This document shows, one piece after another, positions 33,313 to 44,313 of a stretch of 64,000 nucleotides of DNA. Source of the stretch: Bedellia somnulentella (taxonomy: Eukaryota > Arthropoda > Insecta > Lepidoptera > Bedelliidae). The notes under the pieces are model-generated. The model was given only the letters and a program-made list of their open reading frames with translations, did no database searches and was not told the DNA's origin. The stretch is from the NCBI GenBank assembly GCA_963576735.1, contig OY755175.1, forward strand, positions 3,736,401-3,800,400. The letters are read 5' to 3'. The position numbers and the translations under genes are program-made. The stretch's first letter is position 1, and every line of letters begins with the position of its first letter.

Positions 33313-33633
33313 TAGGGTTTCTGTTTTCTCGAACTGTTTGAGTTCTCGAGGCACGAGTATTCTTATTTTTTAAGTAAAACGTTTTTAAAAAAATCAGTGC
33401 GTCGGTCGATCGACTCGTCTGACAGTCGGTTTCTTATTTAGGTAATTATTCGGTGGCGTATACCAAGGAATGCAAAATTCGACGAACTTGGGGAAGAATT
33501 TACATGATAAAACATAGTAATATCTTATTCGAATGTTCGAGAATTCTCAAGACACGGTATTTTTTTCTCGTCTCGAACCCATGCAAATTTCTCGAGGCTT
33601 CTCGAGTTCGAGACTTCTTGAGCAGAAACTCTA
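33313..33633. mobile_element. Probable hAT-type MITE (TAGGG..CTCTA termini)
   Basis: The left end TAGGGTTTCTGTTTTCTCGA and the complement of the right end (TAGAGTTTCTGCTCAAGAAG) form imperfect terminal inverted repeats. Both contain TCTCGAACT-like text further in. The 8 bp outside are GTACTGGT at left and GTACCGGC at right, six of eight identical. TARNG ends and 8-bp TSDs are hAT hallmarks. The interior is rich in TTCTCGAG motifs. Confidence 0.5.
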
Positions 33634-34007
33634 GTACCGGCTGAAAACTGGTGCTACAACTTTAGTTCTTATTGTTATAACAAGTAAATTATGTTTTTGA
33701 TTAAGTGTATCTTGTCGCAAACGAAATCACAACCAAAAATCAATTAAATAAACCCAAAACTCTAAGTCTGTTTGTGCTGTTGTAATGCAAGACACTACAC
33801 ACGTATTTATAATTACTCAATATATCAAGGTAAGGCCTTGGTCGAACGTACCGTACCTATCACCTTATAAAGATGAATTTGTTACTCTAAGAAAATTAAA
33901 GTTTTTTTATCCATGCATTTAAAACATTCACCTTGCTTTTAATATCAAACAGGTCAAGATTACCAGTTTCACTTTTTTGAAATTTAGGTTACTACTTTAT
34001 CATTTAC

Positions 34008-34256
34008 ATACATACATATACTCACGGCTATAAATCCCTTAACGGGGTAGCCATTGCTTTGGAATGAGGAATTCCTTAGCCACTTTTGGAAGTTGATTGG
34101 GGGAAAGATGGTAATAATAAATGTTTTTGGTGACGGGTCTCCAACCACATCGCCCAAAAATCACTTAAAAAGCCCCTATACCCTTAGTCGCCTCTTACGA
34201 TCACCCACGGGTAGAAATGGGGTAGTGTTATTCTAAGCCGACACTACACGGCAACC
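34008..34256 (-). mobile_element. SINE-A, full length, 11-bp TSD
   Basis: Flanked by TTATCATTTAC (33997-34007, 34257-34267). Runs from the TATG tail complement to CTAAGCCGACACTACACGGC. Very similar to the copy at 41966, so recent activity of one subfamily is likely. The TSD fixes the element length at about 249 bp. Confidence 0.88.
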
Positions 34257-34267
34257 TTATCATTTAC

Positions 34268-36035
34268 CTTTATATTTTATAAAATTTATAACTATCGACA
34301 CCTTGAGTTATCATTGGTGGAGAAACAAAACGCTACGGAGGCGCATACTTACATGAACTACCAAAACCCAATCAAAAAAATTTGACAAACTTAAAATTAC
34401 AAGAATTGAGATTATAAACGATTAAAGTAACCTTATCCAATAATTAATACTAAACTTACCACGCATATATACGTATATGAATTGTGCGCGGGTGAAAATT
34501 CATACTTAAAAGTTATACTTCTTTATTTTTATTCCATATATAAACTTTTTTACAAAGTTAACTAGTTCGAGGAAATTTAAAGCTATACTGAATGCAAGTA
34601 TTTCAATGGTTTCTTTTTCATCTATTTCCGAGAAGCCTTAACAAGACCAAGTTTCAAACAATGGCTGGAAAACAAAATGAGTATCGTGGGCGTTCGTTTA
34701 TTTTTGATTCACTTACACCATAAAACCACCTACTAAATACAAATTGGTGTAATGACATAACCGAAATTTAAGGCTTGTTAACTAGGGGAAAGTTTTGAAA
34801 AAACGTATGATAATTTCAAACACAGGGTTCTTTGAACGAATATAAACATATAATATTTGGGCTTTCTCGAACTTTCAAACCTCATAAAATGAAGATTATA
34901 CTATTGCGTAAATACACATAGGTAAATGATGACGATTTTGTAATTTTGTACCAAGTTGATAAAGTTAGTTAATTAAATAATTATCAGTGTGTCAGTCAAA
35001 GTGTTTCAATCGTCACTAGATATATGTATTTAGAATCAAATTGGGACTCAATTATCCGAGAGTCAGCAGGGTGTTAGACCAAAACACAGCACTAGTACTA
35101 ATTCAATAAATCTTATGGCTTGAATAACACCTCAAATATATGCTTGAAAGAATGGTTACATTTCCAATTTTCACATAAGAAAAGCTTTCAATACTTTAAA
35201 TGGTCATTTTGTACTTGTCAAAATATCTTAAAAATGTTTCACGGCCTACTCAATCTTGATTTTTGCGGGTTATTCAAGTTACAGACGGCAGAACTAGGAA
35301 TATGGAAGTGATTTACCTGAAAAATATCATACTCATTAAGGCTTCGGTCACCGTAGTAACTTTGGTGATCAATACAATAATAATTTGCTGAGGGGTGAAA
35401 ATTAAAATAAATTAAATTTCAGGGGTTAATTTGCCGTAATTACACTAAGTAAAATTGTTTGCTTATAAGTGATATTGATTCCTCCTTTTTTCACGTATTT
35501 TTTAAATTACTCATTTTTTAAATTATGCAAAAGACAAAAAAAAGTGCATATTTAAACTTTTCAACTGCGACAAAGAGCTGAGGTGTAAAGGTGATGCGTG
35601 TAGCCTAGCGGGGGTTCGTAGACTGTCATCAATGCAAAGCAATGCGCTGAACACGTTATGACTGGTTTTTCGCTACTTTGTAAAATAAATAATTGTTAAA
35701 GTCCCTAATGATCGATTGTACTAAACTTATTCAGATTCACCATTCAGAGTTGGTAATCCGTAATCCGTTTGCAGTAGCATACATCAATACATTTTTTTAT
35801 ATGTACAGATATTTATAAGTGATAGTTACAAACAAAGATTTACAAAAAATATAAAAAACACTTTTACACCATTTGCTTAAAGCTATTTATGATTTAACAT
35901 TACATTAAATAATATAAGGTTACCATAGCGTTAAAACAACAATCGAACCTAAAAATTTGTAGCCCAACCCTTCGACATCATTAACATCGACTATCACTCA
36001 CATGCATCATTAATCATCAAAATCATATGCTTGAA
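34268..36035. other. Intron, nothing recognised
   Basis: AT-rich. A few GC-richer patches (35575-35640) have no supported function. The 63-codon frame at 35120 has no recognisable motif. Confidence 0.45.
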
Positions 36036-36040
36036 ACTAC

Positions 36041-36235
36041 ATGACAATTTCAAAGGTGACAACCGATATTTATAGTAGGCGTTGTCGCCCATTGATAATA
36101 TCTAACGCAGGAATAGCCGACCAGAGGAGCAGCCTAGACCAGCGACCACCACTCTCCATAAACGAAGACTTCGGACCCCCTGCTGGAGCCGATGTTCAGT
36201 CGAGCGACCCGAACCAAAGTTAATATTTCAGCGAC
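36041..36235 (+). other. GC-richer island with coding-like composition, unassigned
   Basis: A 60-codon frame (36041-36223) has an unusually polar, coding-like end (..ADQRSSLDQRPPLSINEDF, then GPPAGADVQSSD) in an AT-rich region. The acceptor-like TCTAACGCAG lies at 36111, but no donor restores the PDE1 phase and a stop follows at 36221. It could be a terminal exon of another transcript, a retrocopied gene piece or part of an unknown element. Confidence 0.3.
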
Positions 36236-36239
36236 GTCT

Positions 36240-37919
36240 TAGACCAAGTAGTCGCGCCTGTTCTGTCCAATATGTGCGATTAAGACTTTCTGCTCTATTG
36301 AAGCTTCAGTTTCTACTGGATGCTTCCCTTCTTCTTCCTGGTGTTTGAATTTGAACGATGGTTTTTTGCGGTTATTTAATCATGATGTTCTATTTGTAAT
36401 TGGAAATAATAGAAACACAATATGTTACTTCAACAAAATTTCAAACCCAATTCCATCTATTGTTCACATGGCGATAATAGCTGAAAACTATATTTAGAGA
36501 GCAATCGATCGGATATAAATTTAGCTCACGAACAAACATAAACTTGAACAATTATTTCCGACATACGTCCTCGTAATGCGATACCAAATAATGCTGGTTG
36601 ACATTGTGAATAAAAACTATCGTTCTAGTTCTAGCACCATTCTTGAAAAATCCTGCCACTTTGCGTAAATATTTTCTTCTCTTCACTCACGGGTCAGTAT
36701 CAAGTAAATCACTCGTACCTTTCGTCTTGAGTCCGTCAAAATCTAATTATGTTCCAAGAGATTTACGTAATTTGGTTGCATTTAGGAACAGGAACTGTAC
36801 GATACTGTCAACAAAGTTCAAAATTTGAATGTCAGTTATATTTTACGTTCCTTTTCTTGAATAAAGATAAAATGTATGTACTTGTATATATGTAGGGATC
36901 AAGACACCCTATAGTAGTCGTTTCTTTCTTTTCCCGTAGTCATCAAATATTCTTTGTCTTCAAACATTTCTTCTATGTAGGGTGTGTCGTTATCTCCCAG
37001 CGATATTACTGTGCTTATATTTCTGTCTATCTTGTGAATGTCCTCCGGCATGTCTCCCTATTACATCTTGGCTACGCTTTAAACTGTTATTTTGTCTATT
37101 ATTCTTTAGTCAATGTGCTTTATTGTATTTTTTTAAGTTAACAAGAAAATAAAATTAATAAATCATTGGGTTGTTCTTACAGAAACATAATGTGTAAAAA
37201 CACCAATTAAAACGATCTTTGCGTCCATGATTTATTTTGTGAATTAATGGGCAATAGACTTATATTGTTAAAACCTATTGTTTTAACTGGAAACAAGAAT
37301 TGATTTATGTAAAATAATTAATAAATTAACGTATTCTAAGCAATAAAGTATTAAAAGATAAACGCTATATTGACTGGCAATAATTTCAAACCTTTTATTA
37401 TTCGGCGCGGCAATTGATTATAATTCTATCCCATTAGTGGCAGAGCGGCCATCATTACTCGAGCAATTTCTTCAAATTCCCGGTCCAGTCGACTTATTTG
37501 TGATTCGTGACTAAAGTTAATAAAACTCTCGTTAAACTTCATCAGCGTTAGTGAAACTGAGCCATAAATTCTTGTTAATAAAGTTATTTTTGAAATGTAC
37601 TTGTGTTTTATCACTTTACTTTGCCTAGTTCCGATTTTACTTATCCCTATGATCAATAAACATTAATAGGAATGTTTATTTATTTACATGTGTATTAATT
37701 TCATTTCGAATGTTTGTAAAAAATACTGATTCCCCAAGAGTTAATTTATACCTGTTATGAATCTTTTAACATTAACTAATTTGATTCATTTTCATGCAAA
37801 TTTTTACTAATCTTTTTTTATATTAAACCGTAAAATAAAACCGCTTGTAACCAACAATAGCACAGATATTATCAGGTATCAATTAAAGCTGGCCTAAGTG
37901 ACATGGTGTTTTATTTTAG
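36240..37919. other. Intron, nothing recognised
   Basis: No recognised repeats. The 76-codon minus frame at 37426-37656 lacks recognisable motifs or splice context. Confidence 0.45.
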
Positions 37920-37964
37920 ACCGGCGGTGGCAAGGCAGCAGTCGGCTCCTACGCTGGTGTTTAG
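37920..37964 (+). CDS. Pde1c: Candidate PDE1 cassette microexon (45 bp)
   Basis: A GC-rich 45-bp block between an acceptor (GGTGTTTTATTTTAG|) and a donor (TTTAG|GTGTGT). The length is a multiple of three. Phase fits exactly: AA from exon 19064-19177 + A gives Lys, then PAVARQQSAPTLVF, then AG + G from exon 39786 gives Arg. No stop arises. If included it inserts 15 residues after ..YIDETK, just before RLADEDDEL, inside the PDE1 N-terminal regulatory module. RQQS would be a basophilic-kinase-type site (inference). It is absent from the PDE1 family pattern that I know, so I treat it as an alternative exon and not a constitutive one. Confidence 0.6.
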   Translation, partial: TGGGKAAVGSYAGV

Positions 37965-39785
37965 GTGTGTCGTTGTTACCAACATTTATTTATAAGCCAA
38001 CTTTTAACACCACTTGCATGAAAAAATAATCTTTTACAAATAAAATAAGACGAAATAGTGCGACTTAAGTATATACGGTAGCAAAGTTTTTTATTCACAG
38101 TGGTATTGAAAAGTTGGTTACAATTGCCAGAATCACCTTTGTGATGTGGAGCAATGCTTGTTTCATCTTGAATTTAACTACTTTGTATTTCATTGTGATA
38201 ACTGTATTTATATAATAAAAACTTATAGGTAGCATAACCATTCATATATACATGCATAGTAGCTTGCCGCTAAAGGTTGTCTTAAAATAGAAATTCCCTA
38301 TGCTGTGCATACCATACGAAGCGCTATATGTTCTAGGTATCTGTAACTATCTCATGGGGTGGGGTAGATGGTATACACGGAAATCCTTTACACCGAACAT
38401 CTTTTCTTCAACGACACAAGTAATCTTTAAGAATTTATTGATTCTGAAACTGCCTTAAAAAAACAAGTCATACTCTGCAATCCATTTGCTGGAAACCTTG
38501 ACAAACGAAATTAAATCATCCACCGAATAAGTCGAAACCCATTTTCGTAAGTAGCTGATATAGAAAAGTCGCGTTTGCACCATTCAAAGCATTTCGTGCG
38601 CCACAGAATGAAACTTCTTTTATAAAATATTCTTTGTCAACCCGCGCAAGCAATAGTTTACCCTTTTATTTCAAATTCGCTTTCCGAATCATGTCAAACA
38701 CAGTTTCGAAAACGGCTCCATATTTGTTTTCCCGCTTTATGTGAAACTTTATTTATTTGTTCATTTACGAATCTGTTTATATCACAGCAGCGCGGTGCGT
38801 AAAAATGTTTTACCTTTTTATTGATGGCGTACCGGTTTTGCTTTCTAATTACAAGTATTTGCCTACTTTGCCTGTTTTACACTATGGATTTTATTTTCTT
38901 TATTAAATAAGTGGAAACAACTTTTCCCTTGCCCTTGCCCCTAACCTCTTTTCGTGTACACATTTATTGGTAAATAATTGGTAAAAGAAATTGTGAAATA
39001 TTTTTTTTCTAAAATAAACAGCTCATAATGAAAAGCAAGGTAGTAATTCACGGCACGCGAGCATGGAATGAATATCTATTGTTTCTACTTAATGCATGTT
39101 CTTAGCATAAATTTTAATTTTCTTTTCAATAATGAGGTTCTAACAGGGTTGCAGTAAAGAAGACTGGACCATTACAAGTTTCTACCGAGGCGCTGTTCGT
39201 TACAAGATTTTGTTTATACCAAACGCATTAAATATACTAATATTTAAAATTTATCTTAAATCACCCTTTTAGCTGCTTTTGAGATCAAAACACCTTGAGA
39301 ATTTGTATTATCTTTATAAATTTTAAATCGTAGAGTGTGATTTAAAAATACTTATATGAACTTCTTTAGATTAAATAAACAAATAAATTAGTTCAATTTT
39401 TTTTTATTTTCAGTTCGAATAAAGTAGGGGTTTACTACTGACAATGATTGTAGTTAGTATTTATTAGGTTATCAAATAAATTCTTAGCATTTACTTAGTA
39501 TTGAATTTTAGCTGACTTCAGTACATTCAAAAACAATTTTAAATTTAACTGAAATACAGATTCATATACAAAAGTTATCTATGTAATACTAAATAAACTC
39601 AACTTGGAACTTTTCCTTTTGCTATAAATTGACACATAATTTTTAATATCACAAAAAAAAGTATAAAGCTTCCACAGCCACATTCACACTCATATTCCTG
39701 CAAAAAAGACCACGATATTTGCAATGTTTTGTTTCTTCATCACCTATGTTATCCTGGTACTGATTGTTCTTTTGTGTGTGTACAG
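37965..39785. other. Intron to last PDE1 exon, nothing recognised
   Basis: AT-rich. The stretch just before 39786 has a usable pyrimidine-rich acceptor region (GTTCTTTTGTGTGTGTACAG). Confidence 0.5.
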
Positions 39786-40035
39786 GAGGTTAGCCGATGA
39801 AGATGATGAGCTGTCAGAAGTGCAACCCGATGCAGTTCCACCGGAAGTCCGCGAATGGCTGGCGTCGACCTTCACGCGTCAACTGGCGACGGCCAAACGG
39901 AAGTCGGATGAGAAGCCAAAGTTCCGTTCCGTCGCCCACGCCATCCGAGCCGGAATCTTCGTCGATAGAATCTACAGAAGAGTTACGAGTACCGCTCTCA
40001 TGCAATTTCCTCAGGATGTCGTCAGAGTGCTCAAG
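39786..40035 (+). CDS. Pde1c: PDE1 exon 4: conserved N-terminal domain
   Basis: Acceptor GTGTGTACAG| and donor CTCAAG|GTAATG; 250 bases, leaving in phase 0. Reads RLADEDDELSEVQPDAVPPE, VREWLASTFTRQ, then SDEKPKFRSVAHAIRAGIFV and DRIYRRVTSTALMQFPQDVV. This is the most conserved part of the PDE1 N-terminal domain (..DDELS..Q.DAVP.EVR.WLASTFTRQ.., ..DEKP.F.S..HA..AGIFV.R.YRR), so family identification is secure. The next exon should open the HD-type catalytic domain (HN..H, metal-binding His/Asp). I could not find it in the remaining 24 kb, so the gene is cut by the window. Enzyme role from the family: Ca2+/calmodulin-stimulated hydrolysis of cAMP and cGMP in the cytoplasm. Confidence 0.97.
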
Positions 40036-40296
40036 GTAATGTGTTTTTGTTTTGCTACCCTTTTTACAGGTTCATAATTTTTAGTTCATCTTTTTAGTTA
40101 GTTTAAATTTTAATTATTCCAAAAAATGGTTTTTTGATGTGTTATTCTTATATTCTTCTTATATATTCTTCTCTATACTTTGCGTACATACTGTTTGTGT
40201 AATAGAATGATTCTAAATATGAAGGTTTACAAATTCTGAAACCCACATTAATCTCCATCTTCAAGTAATTCGTTTATCAACTTTTTTTATCATTGA
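40036..40296. other. Start of the next PDE1 intron
   Basis: Donor GTAATG at 40036, then AT-rich DNA. All sequence from here to the end is interpreted as intron of PDE1, since no further PDE1 exon was found. Confidence 0.5.
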
Positions 40297-40309
40297 TCGA
40301 AAATTATAT

Positions 40310-40668
40310 CATAAACGTTAACGCCGAATATTCCCGAAGGGGCTGGCAGAGGTACTAATACTTTTGAACATCACGTGACTTTGTCACCTGATGTTCAGAG
40401 TACCCACGTTTTGCATGGACAGTGTACTCACGTGATAGGGGGCAGGCCTATCACCATTTTGTACGAATATACTGTCACATGATTAAGTACAACTCAGCCA
40501 TGTGGGTTTCCTCACGATGTTTTCCCTCATCGTTTAGAACCATGATAAATTAACCACACGATTGTCTTTAGAAAAGACAAATTGGTGTAGGCCCGACCCG
40601 GGATTTAAACACTAGTCGTTTGCACGATAACCGGTGTTCAACCCAAAGAGCTATTACGGTTAAAAAAA
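40310..40668 (-). mobile_element. SINE-C, full length, 13-bp TSD
   Basis: Flanked by TCGAAAATTATAT (40297-40309, 40669-40681). The 3' end with TTCCCGAAGGGGCTGGCAG is on the left; the tRNA-like head, with decayed boxes (CCGGGATTTAAACAC), is on the right. Confidence 0.87.
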
Positions 40669-40684
40669 TCGAAAATTATATTTC

Positions 40685-41115
40685 ACATTTTGTAGTTTTG
40701 ACATTAATCGTAAAAATTCTAACTCAAAATATCTGACAACATGTTTTTAATCGTGTAGGTTCTAGTTTCAAGAAATCCGTTTAGTAGAATAATCACATCC
40801 AAGAAGCTCTCTCGACGAAAGCTTCTGCAAAAACAATCCAAATATTTTCTTTAATAGGAACATAACCGGAACAAACTGTTAAGAAAAGACGGTCCCATAA
40901 GAGAACTCAGTTACGTGTATTAATGTTTTATATTTCTTTCATCTTTCCTTTGTTTATATTCTCAATACAGCAATGTAAAGAGCCGTCCGGGACTTTTCTG
41001 ATATTTGTTTAAGCTGAAGTAAATAAACACCCGCTCTACTCAGAATGGAAAAATGTGCGTCACAGCCAACCTTTTTGTATGCAAGTGAGATCTGATATTA
41101 AATGGTAAATTGGTT
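40685..41115. other. Intron, nothing recognised
   Basis: No coding or repeat signature. Confidence 0.45.
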
Positions 41116-41118
41116 GGG

Positions 41119-41371
41119 CCGCGTAGTGCCGGCTTAGAATCTCACTACCCCTTACTTACTCACGGGCGTCGTAAGAGGCGACTAAGGGTATGTGGCTTTT
41201 TTAAGTCGTTTTTGGGCAACATGGTTGGAGACCCATCACAACGATACTTTATTTCTATCATATTGTCCCCAATCAACTTTCAAATGTGTCTGAAAAGTTT
41301 CTAGCTCTGAAGGTCTGGCTAACCTTTTTCGGAATTTATGGCCGTGAGTATATGTATGTATGCATATGTAA
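41119..41371 (+). mobile_element. SINE-A copy, full length
   Basis: GCCGCGTAGTGCCGGCTTAG at the 5' end, CGTAAGAGGCGACTAAGGG, TGGTTGGAGACCCATCAC, then ATTTATGGCCGTGAGTATAT and a TATG tail. Confidence 0.82.
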
Positions 41372-41621
41372 ATAATCAAACGCTCAACTCTGCATGGAGA
41401 AATGTGTGTCGCACCCAACATTTTTATATGCAAGTGAGATCTGATATTAAATTGTAAATTTTTTGTCTACTCCGTTTTACATGTAGCGTCCTGAGTGGAT
41501 TCTGTGACATTATGTATGCATTAAAAAGTCCCTAGCTTCTACGATCCATAACAATGTCATCGTTTATGTTTGTTCGCTTAGGTGAGAACTGAGAAAGAAA
41601 TTGAACACTTAAACTAGGTTA

Positions 41622-41862
41622 TACATACATATACTCACGGCTATAAATCCATAGAAGAGGTAGCCAGAGCTTCGGAATAAGAAATTCCTTAGACACTTTT
41701 GGAAGTTGTATAGAGATGAGATTATAACACAAAAGCTTGGTGATAGGTCTCCAACCGCATTACCCGAAAATCACTTAAAAAGGCCCAATACCCTCAGTCG
41801 CCTCTTACGAACACCCACGGTAAGAAATGGGGTAGTGTTATTCCAAGCCAACACTACACAGT
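41622..41862 (-). mobile_element. SINE-A copy, full length
   Basis: ATACATACATATACTCACGG, GAGGTAGCCAGAGC, GGTCTCCAACCGCATTACCC, to CCAAGCCAACACTACACAG. Confidence 0.82.
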
Positions 41863-41965
41863 TAGTTTAGATTAGCCCTGAGTACATTTGTAATTATTAT
41901 AGGGCATAATTATGGGATGTGGTATCAGTAGTTTTAAGTACCAATCTTCCATAGACCATAGAAAC

Positions 41966-42215
41966 ATACATACATATACTCACGGCTATTAATCCCTTAA
42001 CGGGGTAGCCAGAGCTTAGGAATGAGAAATTCCTCAGCCACTTTTGGAAGTTGATTGGGGAAACGATGGTAATCATAAATGTTTTTGGTGACGGGTCTCC
42101 AACCACATCGCCCAAAAATCACTTAAAAAACCCCTATACCCTTAGTCGCCTCTTACGATCACCCACGGGTAGAAATGGGGTAGTGTTATTCTAAGCCGAC
42201 ACTATACGGCAAAGA
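41966..42215 (-). mobile_element. SINE-A, full length, 11-bp TSD
   Basis: Flanked by ACCATAGAAAC (41955-41965, 42216-42226). Near-twin of the copy at 34008-34256, sharing GTCGCCTCTTACGATCACCC and GACGGGTCTCCAACCACATC. Confidence 0.88.
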
Positions 42216-42229
42216 ACCATAGAAACCTA

Positions 42230-44145
42230 CCAAACTAGGTTATTACATCAAAAGCTACTAAGTAATGTTCAAATTTAATTTCCAGTAATAGTTGTCTTTA
42301 GTCTCGTTCGAAATGGAAGAAATTGATTTTCATTTCATTCTAAATTGGATCAGAGCTCCATCAAGGGAAAAGTAAAACTGCGATTATTTCGCCTCAAGCC
42401 TCCGTTAAGCAATTGAATTGGAAATTCTCTTTGTCACATTTTTTTATTTACGTCTTTTAGCAGGGTTTTATGTTAGATAATATTTGTGAATATAAATAAA
42501 GCTCGAATGGTTTGGCAGGACCGCACAAGTCGGGGATAGTTAATCTCTACCTACCCCAATCTTTATATATTATTTCTGTAAGCCTCTTTCTTGTCCGGAA
42601 GCCTGTGACGCGATGAGTTAAGCTAGAAATTTGGTTCAGGTATGGTAAAAATAAATCTGCACGGTAAATTTTCAAAAAATGTTCGGTATGTACGACTTAT
42701 TCACCACACTTTGGACGTCTTTTTTTAAGCACATTCTCACATTTGGTCTTAATGTGTCCTCATATAGCTTATATTGCAAATTAAATTAATAAAGACACCT
42801 CAGCACAAATCCGAACCAATATAATTTACTTCACAACAATGCCACATCTGCGAAAATACAATTTAACAACCCCGTAAACTTTGAATAGGGTACTTCGTAT
42901 TTTTAAACATCATATACTGGCCGAGCCTATAAACGGAGATCGTGAAATTCTTATTTTCCTCAGGGAAATTAAAGCCACTTTCGGTTCAAAGGAGTTTAGG
43001 TAGAGTTTCATGATTGGCTCGCAGTTAAAACCTGTCATAATGTTTCAGAATATTAAACCGTACCGTGTTACATAACGCCTATAATCTATACAGATAAATG
43101 AAATTAGAGTATTTGTTTGTAATACTAAAACTATATGAGTTTGGCATGTGGATGTATGCACCAAAATGTATTTTTTATTAACTTGGTTTCTCTATATCAC
43201 TGCTTGTTCCAGTATATTGGAAGGCTGAAACCAGTTTACCCTTACAGCATCAGCTATCTGCTGGTGAAAATCTGATCTTCCCTAATTTCCTATTCACACC
43301 CGCTCAACATTGATTTCTATTGTGATAAATTAATTATTGTATGATACCGATAAACATCTCTCGTTTCCTGCTTTGGCCAAGTCATTATAGAAATCTAAAT
43401 AGCTAATTCAAGTAACATATTTTGATGAACCAACAAGCTTTAACTAAAATCTAGAACCACAAAACTCTGTTATTGACGCAGGAACGCTTGGAAACTACTC
43501 TCGCATAATTTCTGGACGAACTGTTTAAATGAAAAGGTTAACCCAGTTAACACTTAGTGTTTTGAATACCTAATTACTGCTGTGGAACTTCTACAGGTTT
43601 TGCCAACAAATAAAATTAAGGCAATTCTAGATTAAACTGTTGCTCGATTTCGGTCAGATAAAAGTTTTAATGTTTATGCATACTTTAACAAAACCAATGT
43701 GTTATCGAAGCTTTACAAATGTTTTGGCAGCTTACTATTTGAAATAAATGATGATAGAATTCTATCACATTAGATCGTTCACCCATCATTGTGGTTTATA
43801 CCCTACACACTGAGACTCAAATGCTAGATATATTATTATTTTTAACTCAACAACAAAGATAATATCTTATATTATATTGTTTCTGTAAAAATATTTAAAC
43901 ATTATCATGTCTTCATGATATTGACCAAACTGTCGAAGAAGTTAATAATTAGAGCTACGATCCTGAGTGACAAAAAGAAACTCTTATAGTTTCGTCATGT
44001 CCGTCTGTTTGTGTATCACAGCAATATTTCCGAAATTATTGGGACTAAGTACTTGGAAGTTGATAGGTAGACGTAAAATGCAAGCCGCTTTAAGGTTTTA
44101 AGACAACATATGAAAAATATTGTTAGTAAAAGCAATGATTGAAAA
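42230..44145. other. Intron with scraps of LINE-B, otherwise unrecognised
   Basis: 42515-42545 (GGTTTGGCAGGACCGCACAA..) and 42725-42765 (GCACATTCTCACATTTGGTC) resemble LINE-B in opposite orientations. The rest is AT-rich without recognised features. Confidence 0.4.
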
Positions 44146-44149
44146 GGCA

Positions 44150-44313
44150 GGCGTCCGGAGTATGAAGAATAAAAGATCATGAATGAAAAGATTGATGGAC
44201 GTGAATGAAGCTGGAGAGTTTAGCCAGGATCTTACAAAGTGGCGATCGATAGCCTTTGCCTACCCCAATGGGAACTAACTATCTAACGTGAGTATATTTA
44301 CGTATGTTTATAT
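44150..44313 (+). mobile_element. LINE-B 3' terminus, target of a later insertion
   Basis: Reads ..KKKRS-like remnants, then SQDLTKWRSIAFAYPNGN-stop (44223-44279) and a tail with GTGAGTATATTTACGTATG. The RT element 44314-46547 is inserted in this tail. Confidence 0.72.

Noticed and set aside
39797..40039. Alternative plus frame and a minus frame (39814-40005) over the PDE1 exon
   Set aside because: Shadows of the true frame, which matches the PDE1 family precisely and joins neighbouring exons in phase.
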